Program-made: the position numbers and the translations under genes
Origin: Peptococcaceae bacterium CEB3
GTDB lineage: Bacteria > Bacillota > Desulfitobacteriia > Desulfitobacteriales > Desulfitobacteriaceae
Assembly (NCBI GenBank): GCA_001029295.1
Contig: LDXJ01000064.1
Span: forward strand, 496,001-560,000
Direction of reading: 5' to 3'
Length of the DNA: 64,000 bases
Notes under the pieces: generated by a model
Database searches by the model: none
What the model was told of the DNA's origin: nothing
The model's input: the letters and a program-made list of their open reading frames with translations, nothing else
Shown here: in pieces, positions 32,136-40,083 of the stretch
Layout of the letters: every line of letters starts with the position of its first letter
Position numbering within the stretch: the first letter of the stretch is position 1

Positions 32136-33461
32136 GTGAGCGCTATGGATAAGAAAGTGGTAACTCTGGTCTACGGCTGTCAGATGTCGGAGCGCGACGC
32201 GCAAACGTTGAGTGAGATCTCCGGCCGTGAGGGGTATGAGCGCTCGGAAGATCCCAATACAGCTGACCTGATTATTATCAACACTTGCTGTGTCAGGGAG
32301 AGCGCTGAGAACAAGATACTCGGCAAAATCGGGGAATTGAAAAAGCTGAAAGAGAAAAACCCCGAACTTAAGATAGCGGTCACCGGTTGCATGGTCCAGC
32401 AGCCGGGGGCCTTGGAGCGTTTGCGGAAACGCGCTCCGCACGTGGATATTTGGGCCGGGACGCACAACCTGCACGATTTCGCCCGTCAATTGAAAACAGC
32501 GCAGCGTTCAGGCAAGTCCGCCGAGGTTTGGCCTGAAGCCAGAGGGATAACCGAGTCCGTACCTTTGGCGGAAAAAGGCAAGCTCAAAGCCAACGTGAAC
32601 ATCATGTACGGATGTGACAATTACTGCACTTACTGCATTGTTCCCTATGTGCGGGGAAGGGAACGCAGCCGGCCCGCGGGGGAGATCCTGGCGGAAATAG
32701 AGGCTTTGGCGGAGAGTGGCTGCCGCGAAGTGACCTTGTTGGGACAGAATGTTAACTCCTATGGCGAAGACCTATCCGCCGGCTCGGATTTCCCCGCTTT
32801 ATTGAGGGAAGTGGACCAGATTCCCGGCTTACTCAGAGTCCGTTTCACCACCTCACACCCCAAAGATCTCTCCGATCAATTGATTGACACCCTGGCGGGC
32901 GGGCGGCATCTCTGCCACCATATCCATCTGCCGGTACAGGCGGGAAGCGACAAGATTTTGCGGCGCATGAACCGCAAATATACCAGGGAATACTACTTAA
33001 ACAGGGTGCGGGCGATCAGGGAGCGGCTGCCGGCAAGCAGCATCACCACTGACATCATCGTGGGATTTCCGGGAGAGACGGAGGAGGATTTCAGCCAGAC
33101 CTTGGCGGTGGTGCGTCAGGTCCATTACAGCCAAGCTTTTACCTTTATGTTTTCCCGGCGTTCCGGGACTCCCGCCTTCGCTCTGCCCGATCAGGTTCCC
33201 CTCGAAGTTAAAAAGCGCCGCTTGCAGGAGTTGATGCAAGTCCAAAATGAGGAAAGCCTGAAGTGGCGGCAAAACATGCTGGACAAAACCTGGGAAGTCT
33301 TGGTCGAAGGGCCCAGTAAATCAAACCCGGAGCGCCTGATGGGGCGGACGCGGGGCAATGAGGTGGTGGTTTTTTCCGGCACCCAAGACCTGAGCGGACA
33401 ACCGGTTGCCGTGAAAGCACAGGAGGCGAATTCCTGGACCCTCTTCGGGGAACTGGCCTGA
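32136..33461 (+). CDS. miaB: tRNA-2-methylthio-N6-dimethylallyladenosine synthase MiaB
   Basis: 441 aa, GTG start after GGGGATGAAG. The N-terminal UPF0004 domain has Cys15 (VYGCQM), Cys51 (NTCCVRESAE) and Cys85 (TGCMVQ) for one 4Fe-4S cluster. The radical SAM motif is Cys160-x3-Cys164-x2-Cys167 (CDNYCTYC), followed by a C-terminal TRAM domain ending WTLFGEL. VRESAENKI and the PYVRGRERSR segment distinguish MiaB from MtaB/RimO. It adds a methylthio group to the i6A37 base made by MiaA, whose gene is in the same cluster. Confidence 0.96.
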   Translation: MSAMDKKVVTLVYGCQMSERDAQTLSEISGREGYERSEDPNTADLIIINTCCVRESAENKILGKIGELKKLKEKNPELKIAVTGCMVQQPGALERLRKRAPHVDIWAGTHNLHDFARQLKTAQRSGKSAEVWPEARGITESVPLAEKGKLKANVNIMYGCDNYCTYCIVPYVRGRERSRPAGEILAEIEALAESGCREVTLLGQNVNSYGEDLSAGSDFPALLREVDQIPGLLRVRFTTSHPKDLSDQLIDTLAGGRHLCHHIHLPVQAGSDKILRRMNRKYTREYYLNRVRAIRERLPASSITTDIIVGFPGETEEDFSQTLAVVRQVHYSQAFTFMFSRRSGTPAFALPDQVPLEVKKRRLQELMQVQNEESLKWRQNMLDKTWEVLVEGPSKSNPERLMGRTRGNEVVVFSGTQDLSGQPVAVKAQEANSWTLFGELA

Positions 33462-33645
33462 GTACCGGCGTCGCATAGTCGAAGTGATGCCCGCCGAAGA
33501 ATCGCCGTCGGGACTCGCCTTGAAGACCGTTAGCGGGCAATGAGTACACACGTCGATAGGTCAGGGCGGGAAGCGGCAAAAATCCTGGAGAAAAGGATGG
33601 AAGGAATCAAAGAATTGGTGTAGAATCTAGTAGGTGTGGTTCGCC

Positions 33646-33663
33646 AGCCGGAGACATCCGGCT
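33646..33663 (+). promoter_or_regulatory. Hairpin just before the ylbF-like start
   Basis: AGCCGGA, GACA loop, TCCGGCT, ending 17 bases before the GTG. It may shape translation initiation or end miaB transcription. Confidence 0.4.
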
Positions 33664-33679
33664 GAGAGAAGGGCAGGAG

Positions 33680-34093
33680 GTGTTAAACATCGACGCAGAA
33701 ATCTATGACAGAGCTCAAAGCCTAGCCGATGCTATAGGCGCCAGTTCGGAACTCCGTGATCTCAGGGAAACCGAGCGCATTATGCTGACTAATGAAGAAG
33801 CTCAAAAAATCATTGCCGAGTTTCAAAGTATGCAGCACCGTTTGACGGAGCGTCAGGAACAAGGCCAGGAGATCTCCGAAGAGGATAAAAAAGCGGTGGA
33901 GCTTATTGAGGAAACCGTGGAAAAAAATCCTTTTATTTCTCCTTATCTGCAGGCCCAAGACAAATTCACTCAGATGCTCGATTCAGTGAATTCGATTTTG
34001 GCGGGCGCAATCGCTTCCGGGGATGCCGAAGCGGATGATGGCTGTGCTTCATGTGGTACGGGCGGCTGCAGCAGCTGCCAGGGTGGTTGTTAG
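33680..34093 (+). CDS. YlbF/YmcA family protein with Cys-rich tail
   Basis: 137 aa. The Com_YlbF helical domain spans about 5-110 (IYDRAQSLADAIGASSELRD, EEAQKIIAEFQ, NPFISPYLQAQDKF). The last 17 residues are GCASCGTGGCSSCQGGC, five cysteines. In Bacillus, YlbF with YmcA and YaaT forms a complex with 4Fe-4S clusters that promotes RNase Y-dependent mRNA processing; a Cys tail fits such a cluster. The start is ambiguous: GTG 33680 overlaps the strong AGGAGG (33675-33680), and no usual start codon follows at normal distance, so GTG with the weaker AGAAGGG upstream is assumed. Located between miaB and mutS. Confidence 0.8.
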   Translation: MLNIDAEIYDRAQSLADAIGASSELRDLRETERIMLTNEEAQKIIAEFQSMQHRLTERQEQGQEISEEDKKAVELIEETVEKNPFISPYLQAQDKFTQMLDSVNSILAGAIASGDAEADDGCASCGTGGCSSCQGGC

Positions 34094-34195
34094 GCTGCGA
34101 CGACAAACCATGCATCCGGACTCGGGAAGGAAGAGCTCGCAAACAGGCTCTTCCTTTTTGCAAGGAAGGTTTGACGGAAAAGGGGATATTTCGCT

Positions 34196-36742
34196 ATGAG
34201 TACTCCCATGATGCAACAGTATCAAGAAATCAAGGCCCAGGTCGGGGATGCGATTCTTTTCTTCCGTCTTGGCGATTTTTATGAGATGTTTGGGGCGGAT
34301 GCCGAACTGGCGGCACCCATCCTGGAAATTGCGCTCACCGGGCGGGAAGCCGGGGAGGCGCGGCGCATTCCTATGTGTGGGGTACCTTATCACTCCGTCG
34401 AGCACTACCTGCCGAAGCTGGTCGCCGCCGGCCATAAAGTGGCCATATGTGAACAGGTGGAAGATCCGAAGCTGGCCAAGGGGATCGTGAAAAGGGAGAT
34501 TATCCGGATAGTTTCTCCGGGCACACTGACAGACGGTTTGCTCTCCGGTCAGGACAACAATTTCCTGGCCGGCGTCTGGCACGACGGCGCCTGGGGACTG
34601 TCTTTTCTCGATGTGACGACCGGCGAGTTCACCATCTTTGAGACAGAGTCCTTAGACAGCCTGCAGGCTGAGCTGGCTCATGTCCGGCCGGCCGAACTGC
34701 TCTTGCCTAAAGAACTCCTTAAGCAGGCCAAGCCTTGGCAGCCTTATTACTGCACGGTGCGGGAACGCCGCGATTACGTCGACACGGAAGCTTTGCGCGA
34801 ACACTTTGCCGGGCAAGCCGCTCTCTTGGAAGACCATCCGGTGGCCGCGGGAGCCGCCTCAGCCCTCTGGCGCTATTTTTTGGCCAGCGTGCCGGGCATG
34901 ACACCCTCTAATGTTCTGGAAATCAAGCTCTATAATCAGGACCGCTGGATGATCCTTGACTCCTGGACCCGGCGGAATCTGGAACTCAGCGAGAGTCTGC
35001 GCGGGAAAGGGAAGAAAGGAACCCTGCTTTCCGTGTTGGATTTGACAAAAACCGCGGCCGGGGCCAGGCTTCTCAAGCGTTGGCTGGAACAGCCGCTCCT
35101 TTCCGTCTCTGAGATTGAAACGCGTTTAGCCGCCGTCGAGGAACTCTACCGGGACGAATTTCTGCGTTCGGATGTGCAAAAACTGTTGGATGAAGTCTAT
35201 GACCTCGAGCGTCTGATGGGAAAAGTCTCCTACGGAAGTGCCCAAGCCAGGGATCTTCTGGCTCTGGCCCAGACGCTGGATGTTCCTCCTTTACTGCGCG
35301 CTTTGTTGGCTCCCCAGGCCGAACCGCTAGCAAGCTACTTGAGACAGGAAGGCGAACTCGCCGTCCTGAAAGAAAAATTGACGGATGCGCTCAACCCGGA
35401 CATTGTGACCGGTTCCGCTCAGACCAACCTCATCCGGGCCGGCTACTCGGCCGAAGTCGATGAACTTAGAGCGGTCGCTTCAGGCGGACGGGATTGGATG
35501 GCCGCTTTGGAAACCTCTGAAAAGGAAAGAACGGGAATTCGTTCCCTTAAGATCGGCTACAACAAAGTCTTCGGTTATTATATTGAGGTCACCCACGCCA
35601 ACGCCGGACTCATCCCGGGGGACTATCAGCGCAAGCAAACCCTGGCCAACGCGGAACGTTTCGTGACCCCGGAACTGAAGGAATACGAGGAGAAAATTCT
35701 GACGGCAGAAACCCGTCTCGGGCAGTTGGAGTATGACATCTTTGTGGCTTTGCGCGAGGAAGTGCGCCGCCACACAGAGGAGATTCTCAAACTGGCTCAA
35801 GAACTGGCGCAGATTGACGTCTTCGCCGGCCTGGCCGAAGCCGCCGTCCGATATAATTATGTCCGCCCGGAAATTTCAACCGCCGGAGAGATCCGGATCA
35901 GCGAGGGCAGGCATCCGGTGGTGGAACAGATGCTGGGAACACAGGCCTTTGTTCCGAACGATACGTCTTTAACCGCGGACAACCACCTTGGCATCATTAC
36001 AGGTCCCAACATGGCCGGGAAATCGACCTACATGAGACAAGTGGCATTGATCGTCCTCATGGCCCAGATGGGTTCCTTTGTCCCGGCCCAAAAGGCCAAA
36101 ATCTCCCTGGTGGACCGGATTTTCACGCGGGTCGGAGCGGCCGACGATCTGGCCGCGGGACAGAGCACTTTCATGGTGGAAATGCAAGAGGTCGCTTACA
36201 TCCTGCGCCATGCCACCTCCGCAAGCCTGGTCATTTTCGATGAAGTAGGGCGCGGAACAGCCACTTTCGACGGTTTGAGCATCGCTTGGGCCTTGGTGGA
36301 ACATCTGCAGCAACATCCGGCCCTGAAGCCCAAAACTCTCTTCGCCACTCATTACCACGAACTGACCCAGTTGGGAGAATTACCCGGATCCTTCAACCTG
36401 CATGTCGGTGTGAAGGAAAAAGGGGAAGACATCGTCTTTCTGCACAAGATTCTGCCCGGCAAAGCGGACCGCAGCTACGGCATCCAAGTAGCTCGCCTGG
36501 CCGGTGTCCCGGCGGAGCTCTTGCAAAGGGCAAAAGTCCTTCTCCACACCCTGGAAGAGTCCTCTCAGCAGGAAACGCTCATGGAGGCGGCGGCTGTCAC
36601 CCAGTTGGCCCTCTTTGAAGAACCGGAAACTCATCCTCTGCTCGACGAAATCGGCGCCTTGCCGCTCGAAGATATGAGCCCGCGTCAAGCCCTTGAGTAT
36701 TTGTTCGACCTCCGGACCAGACTCAAGACGATGGATGCTTAG
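34196..36742 (+). CDS. mutS: DNA mismatch repair protein MutS
   Basis: 848 aa, ordinary MutS1 length. The mismatch-reading Phe-x-Glu motif is at the N-terminus: LGDFYEMFGADAELA (about 23-37). Middle domains include GVPYHSVEHYLPKL and ISEGRHPVVEQML. The ATPase has Walker A ITGPNMAGKSTYMRQ (about 601-615), FTRVGAADDLAAGQSTFMVEM, Walker B VIFDEVGRGTATFDG and the C-terminal helix-turn-helix. It recognises mispairs and recruits MutL, encoded downstream in the same cluster. GGAAAAGGGG lies before the ATG. Confidence 0.97.
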   Translation: MSTPMMQQYQEIKAQVGDAILFFRLGDFYEMFGADAELAAPILEIALTGREAGEARRIPMCGVPYHSVEHYLPKLVAAGHKVAICEQVEDPKLAKGIVKREIIRIVSPGTLTDGLLSGQDNNFLAGVWHDGAWGLSFLDVTTGEFTIFETESLDSLQAELAHVRPAELLLPKELLKQAKPWQPYYCTVRERRDYVDTEALREHFAGQAALLEDHPVAAGAASALWRYFLASVPGMTPSNVLEIKLYNQDRWMILDSWTRRNLELSESLRGKGKKGTLLSVLDLTKTAAGARLLKRWLEQPLLSVSEIETRLAAVEELYRDEFLRSDVQKLLDEVYDLERLMGKVSYGSAQARDLLALAQTLDVPPLLRALLAPQAEPLASYLRQEGELAVLKEKLTDALNPDIVTGSAQTNLIRAGYSAEVDELRAVASGGRDWMAALETSEKERTGIRSLKIGYNKVFGYYIEVTHANAGLIPGDYQRKQTLANAERFVTPELKEYEEKILTAETRLGQLEYDIFVALREEVRRHTEEILKLAQELAQIDVFAGLAEAAVRYNYVRPEISTAGEIRISEGRHPVVEQMLGTQAFVPNDTSLTADNHLGIITGPNMAGKSTYMRQVALIVLMAQMGSFVPAQKAKISLVDRIFTRVGAADDLAAGQSTFMVEMQEVAYILRHATSASLVIFDEVGRGTATFDGLSIAWALVEHLQQHPALKPKTLFATHYHELTQLGELPGSFNLHVGVKEKGEDIVFLHKILPGKADRSYGIQVARLAGVPAELLQRAKVLLHTLEESSQQETLMEAAAVTQLALFEEPETHPLLDEIGALPLEDMSPRQALEYLFDLRTRLKTMDA

Positions 36743-36774
36743 GCCTGTTCAGCTGAAAAATGGGAGGGGATATC

Positions 36775-38478
36775 TTGCGCAGACATGTCGGAATTGATGT
36801 GGGGGGGACATTTACGGATGCGGTCGTAATCAATGAAGAGGAGATTGAGAAGAAAGCCAAGGTCCCAACCGATCAGGACAATCTTCTCCAGACCCTGCTC
36901 AGCGCGCTTGATCGTCTGGGTCTTGACGGGGGTAACCCCGTCGATGAGATCACGGTCAGCACAACCTTGGTCACCAACTCTATTCTGCAAGGGCGTTTTC
37001 CACCGGTTGAGCTCTATCTCCTGCCGGGCGGAGGTATGAAACTGGAGTCTCTGTCTTGGCCCGTTCCGTACAAAATCATGTCCGGGACTATCGACTACCG
37101 CGGCCGGGAGATTCTGCCGCCCGATGAACTGCAGTGGCGACGGATCCTGCAGGAGCGGAGGCAGAACCCGTTAAAGTCGGATCATGTGGCCATCGTAGGG
37201 AAATTCTCCCACCGAAACAAACTGCACGAAGATCAGTTAGCCGCTTATTGGCGGCTGGCCGAGCCCGAAGTACACCTTGCTCTCGGGCACGAATGGGGCC
37301 AGGCCAATTTTTACCGGCGCAGCCTTACGACCTATCTCAACTTGGCCAGTCAGGATCTCTGGCTGGAATTTGCTCGGGAACTTGAACGAGCCGTTGGCGA
37401 GCGCGGCTGTCATGCTCCGATCAAAGTGCTGAAAACAGACGGGGGAGTTTTGCCGCTCGACCAAGTCCGGCCTGTGGAAACCATTTATTCCGGGCCGACA
37501 GCCGGGGTGCTCGGGGCTATGGCTCAAAACCCGGATGCCTCGTACGTCGTGGTTGACATCGGAGGAACGACCACCGATCTGGGAATCGTCTTGTCCGGTT
37601 CCCCGCTCGTGAGCGCTCGCGGCGCCAAAATCGGTCCCTACAAGACCCTGGTTCGCTCCTTGGCGGTCCGTTCCGTTGCGGTGGGGGCCGACTCCGCCAT
37701 TGTGCGGGAAGCGGACGGGCTGTCTTTGGCGCGCTATCGCCTCGGCCCCGCCTATTGCCTGGGCGGTCCTGCTCCGACACCCACGGACGCCATGTGTTAC
37801 CTGGGAGTGGTGCCGTACGGCGACAGGGTTCGGGCCGAAGAAGCTTTGGCTTCACTCCTGCCGGATGAACATCATTTGCCGGCGGACTTGACCGGGCTGG
37901 CGGAATCCCTGCTCGAAGAGATGGCCGGCCGGCTGGCGGCCGAAATAAGAGCCATGGAACAAGAGTGGCAAGATGAGCCCGCCTACAAGATTTGGGGGGT
38001 CCTGCATCCCCACGAAGCGCGGCAGTTTTATGTCTGGGTCAGTGGGGGCGGGGCCCGGGGACTGCGGGACTTCCTGCAAAAGCAACTGCGTGTCGAAGTG
38101 CGCGTGGGCCGGTTTCCGGAAGTCTCCAACGCGGTGGGAGCCGCCCTGGCCAGGCCGACTTTTTCCTGCACCCTCCATCTCGATACGGTGCTGGGGAGAT
38201 TCAGCCTGGAAGAGAGCGGTGAACAGGGAAAATGGCAGGGATCGATACGGCCGCACGCGGAAGTGGACGCCTTTCTGGAAAAGAGTGCCGAGCGCCTGGC
38301 TGCCGCCAAGGGTATTGATCTTACCGGGACGGAAAAAGAGCCGTTTGACTTTTTCCCCATTGTTCAAGGATATCGGACTGTCGGGCAGATCGTGCGCGGC
38401 CGTCTCTACGTCCCCCCGGGTGTACGTGGGCACCTGAACCAGAGGCCGGAGGTCGGAAGCCGGAGGTCGGAGACGTGA
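36775..38478 (+). CDS. Hydantoinase/oxoprolinase (HyuA-like) family protein
   Basis: 567 aa starting at TTG 36775, chosen because GGGAGGGG (36762-36769) fits; the ATG at 36760 lies before it. N-terminal GIDVGGTFTDAVVI is the HyuA/ASKHA phosphate-1 motif, with VSTTLVTNSILQG, later ETIYSGPTAGVLGAM and VVVDIGGTTTDLGIV. This gives the full hydantoinase A N and core domains, but without the HyuB partner, and at 567 aa it is shorter than oxoprolinases. ATP-dependent ring opening or activation of a small acid or ketone is the family chemistry. Its place between mutS and mutL is odd, and its true role is unknown. Confidence 0.8.
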   Translation: MRRHVGIDVGGTFTDAVVINEEEIEKKAKVPTDQDNLLQTLLSALDRLGLDGGNPVDEITVSTTLVTNSILQGRFPPVELYLLPGGGMKLESLSWPVPYKIMSGTIDYRGREILPPDELQWRRILQERRQNPLKSDHVAIVGKFSHRNKLHEDQLAAYWRLAEPEVHLALGHEWGQANFYRRSLTTYLNLASQDLWLEFARELERAVGERGCHAPIKVLKTDGGVLPLDQVRPVETIYSGPTAGVLGAMAQNPDASYVVVDIGGTTTDLGIVLSGSPLVSARGAKIGPYKTLVRSLAVRSVAVGADSAIVREADGLSLARYRLGPAYCLGGPAPTPTDAMCYLGVVPYGDRVRAEEALASLLPDEHHLPADLTGLAESLLEEMAGRLAAEIRAMEQEWQDEPAYKIWGVLHPHEARQFYVWVSGGGARGLRDFLQKQLRVEVRVGRFPEVSNAVGAALARPTFSCTLHLDTVLGRFSLEESGEQGKWQGSIRPHAEVDAFLEKSAERLAAAKGIDLTGTEKEPFDFFPIVQGYRTVGQIVRGRLYVPPGVRGHLNQRPEVGSRRSET

Positions 38479-38652
38479 GTATCCGGTGTCCTGGCTCTCC
38501 TGACACGGCAGGGGGTGGCTCCGCGGGAGGGGGACCGGCCCGTTTGTCCCGTCCCGGCTCTGCCGCTGGCGCCGTGCGGATCCGGAACCGGGGGCCGGTG
38601 GGCGGAGGTCAGATGCCGGATATCAGAGGCCAGAGACGTGAGTATCCGGTGT
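38470..38652. repeat. 20-bp direct repeat pair flanking a GC-rich spacer
   Basis: GAGACGTGAGTATCCGGTGT occurs at 38470-38489 and again exactly at 38633-38652. The first copy contains the hydantoinase stop codon (38476-38478). Smaller repeats (GCCGGAGGTCGGA twice, 38443-38470) precede it. Confidence 0.75.
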
Positions 38653-38719
38653 TTTAGGATAGCAACATGGGGATGTATCGTGCGGGCAGACGGCGCACGT
38701 GGGAAGGAGGTGACAGCCA

Positions 38720-40054
38720 GTGAACAAGACAGGTATTTTGTTTTTCCCGGCTTTCGACTGGTCATTGGGTGAAACTCACCCCGAGAGGGAAGAACGCCTG
38801 CTTTACACCCAAGAGCAGCTGTTTGAGGAGGGGGTTTTCGATCTCCCGCAAATCAGGCAGTTTGCACCGGGCATGGCTCCTTTAGGCAAAGCGCTCCTCA
38901 CTCAGGGGATCTTTCCGCATCCGGCCAAGCATGACCTGACAGCCCATCTCATCGCTGCCGGGAGTACCCTCGTTCTCGGTGAGGCTCTGGCCGAAGGACA
39001 GATTCAGAACGGTTTCGCCCTGGTGCGTCCGCCCGGACATCACGCGGGAGCGACCGTCCTGGGCAACCGGGGCTTTTGTACCTTGAACAACGAAGCGATT
39101 CTCATCAACCACTTGCGCAGCAAATACGGGGTTAAGAAAATTGCCGTGGTCGACACCGATGTTCACCATGGCGACGGAACCCAGGACATCTTTTACCATG
39201 ATCCCGGCGTTTTGTTTATCTCTTTGCACCAAGACGGGAGAACTCTCTATCCGGGAACAGGGTTTGCCTCAGAAAAAGGAGGCCCCAACGCCTGGGGGAT
39301 GAATTTGGACATTCCTCTTCCGCCCGGCACGGGTGACGACGGGATTCACTACGTTCTGGAAAACTGGGTTTTGCCGCGCTTGGACGAATTCAAGCCCGAT
39401 ATCGTTATTAACTCCGCCGGGCAAGACAACCATTTCAGTGACCCCCTGGCTTCTATGAACGTCACCGCGCGGGGTTACGGCCGAATCACAGAATTGGTGA
39501 AACCGGATCTCGCCGTTCTCGAGGGCGGATATTCCATTGAAGCCGCCTTGCCCTATGTCAACCTGGCCATTCTGCTCGCCTTGGCCGGAGAGGATTATGA
39601 CGGAGTTGTGGAGGCGGAAAAGCCCACTCGTCCGCAGGTGAGCTTCACGAGCTTGGTTTCCCGGGTCAAGGAATTGAAAGCGGAATACGCGCAGGCCCAA
39701 CCCAATTGGGTCTGGCGGCCGGAACCTTATTTGCCGGACGGCACATGGGCTTACATCCCGCGCATGATTTATTACGATACCGAGGGTTTCCAGGAAGTTC
39801 GCTTCGACCGGGTGCGCAAGTGTGCGCACTGCGGGGGGACCGTTTTCATTGAAAGCCGGCGTCCCCCTTCTCGGGGCCGCTATGCCCTGGTCCGAATTCC
39901 TTTCGGGGCTTGCCCTCAATGCAGCCAGGCGGGATATGACCTCTGGGAATACCTGATCGGACGCGTGGAGACGGTGCAGCTGCAAGACCAAGCGGGCGCC
40001 CAAGTTCTCTTTTGGCACCTGGACGAAGGTGTCACCCACTTTTCGACATCGTAG
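38720..40054 (+). CDS. Histone deacetylase-family protein with C-terminal zinc ribbon
   Basis: 444 aa, GTG start with a perfect GGAAGGAGGTGA ahead. The arginase/deacetylase fold is intact: RPPGHHAG (His107/His108), VVDTDVHHGDGTQ (Asp147, His149 as zinc ligands), ISLHQDGRTLYPGTG, NSAGQDNHFSDPLA with the third zinc Asp, and LEGGYS. Beyond about residue 330 an extra domain has CAHCGG and CPQCSQAG, a treble-clef or ribbon zinc site. Bacterial members deacetylate acetoin-utilisation enzymes, polyamines or acetyl-lysine proteins. The neighbours are mutS/hydantoinase and mutL; the association suggests an old conserved cluster, not a known pathway. Confidence 0.88.
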   Translation: MNKTGILFFPAFDWSLGETHPEREERLLYTQEQLFEEGVFDLPQIRQFAPGMAPLGKALLTQGIFPHPAKHDLTAHLIAAGSTLVLGEALAEGQIQNGFALVRPPGHHAGATVLGNRGFCTLNNEAILINHLRSKYGVKKIAVVDTDVHHGDGTQDIFYHDPGVLFISLHQDGRTLYPGTGFASEKGGPNAWGMNLDIPLPPGTGDDGIHYVLENWVLPRLDEFKPDIVINSAGQDNHFSDPLASMNVTARGYGRITELVKPDLAVLEGGYSIEAALPYVNLAILLALAGEDYDGVVEAEKPTRPQVSFTSLVSRVKELKAEYAQAQPNWVWRPEPYLPDGTWAYIPRMIYYDTEGFQEVRFDRVRKCAHCGGTVFIESRRPPSRGRYALVRIPFGACPQCSQAGYDLWEYLIGRVETVQLQDQAGAQVLFWHLDEGVTHFSTS

Positions 40055-40083
40055 GAGTGAACGGTTTGAAGGAGTGACACGGT

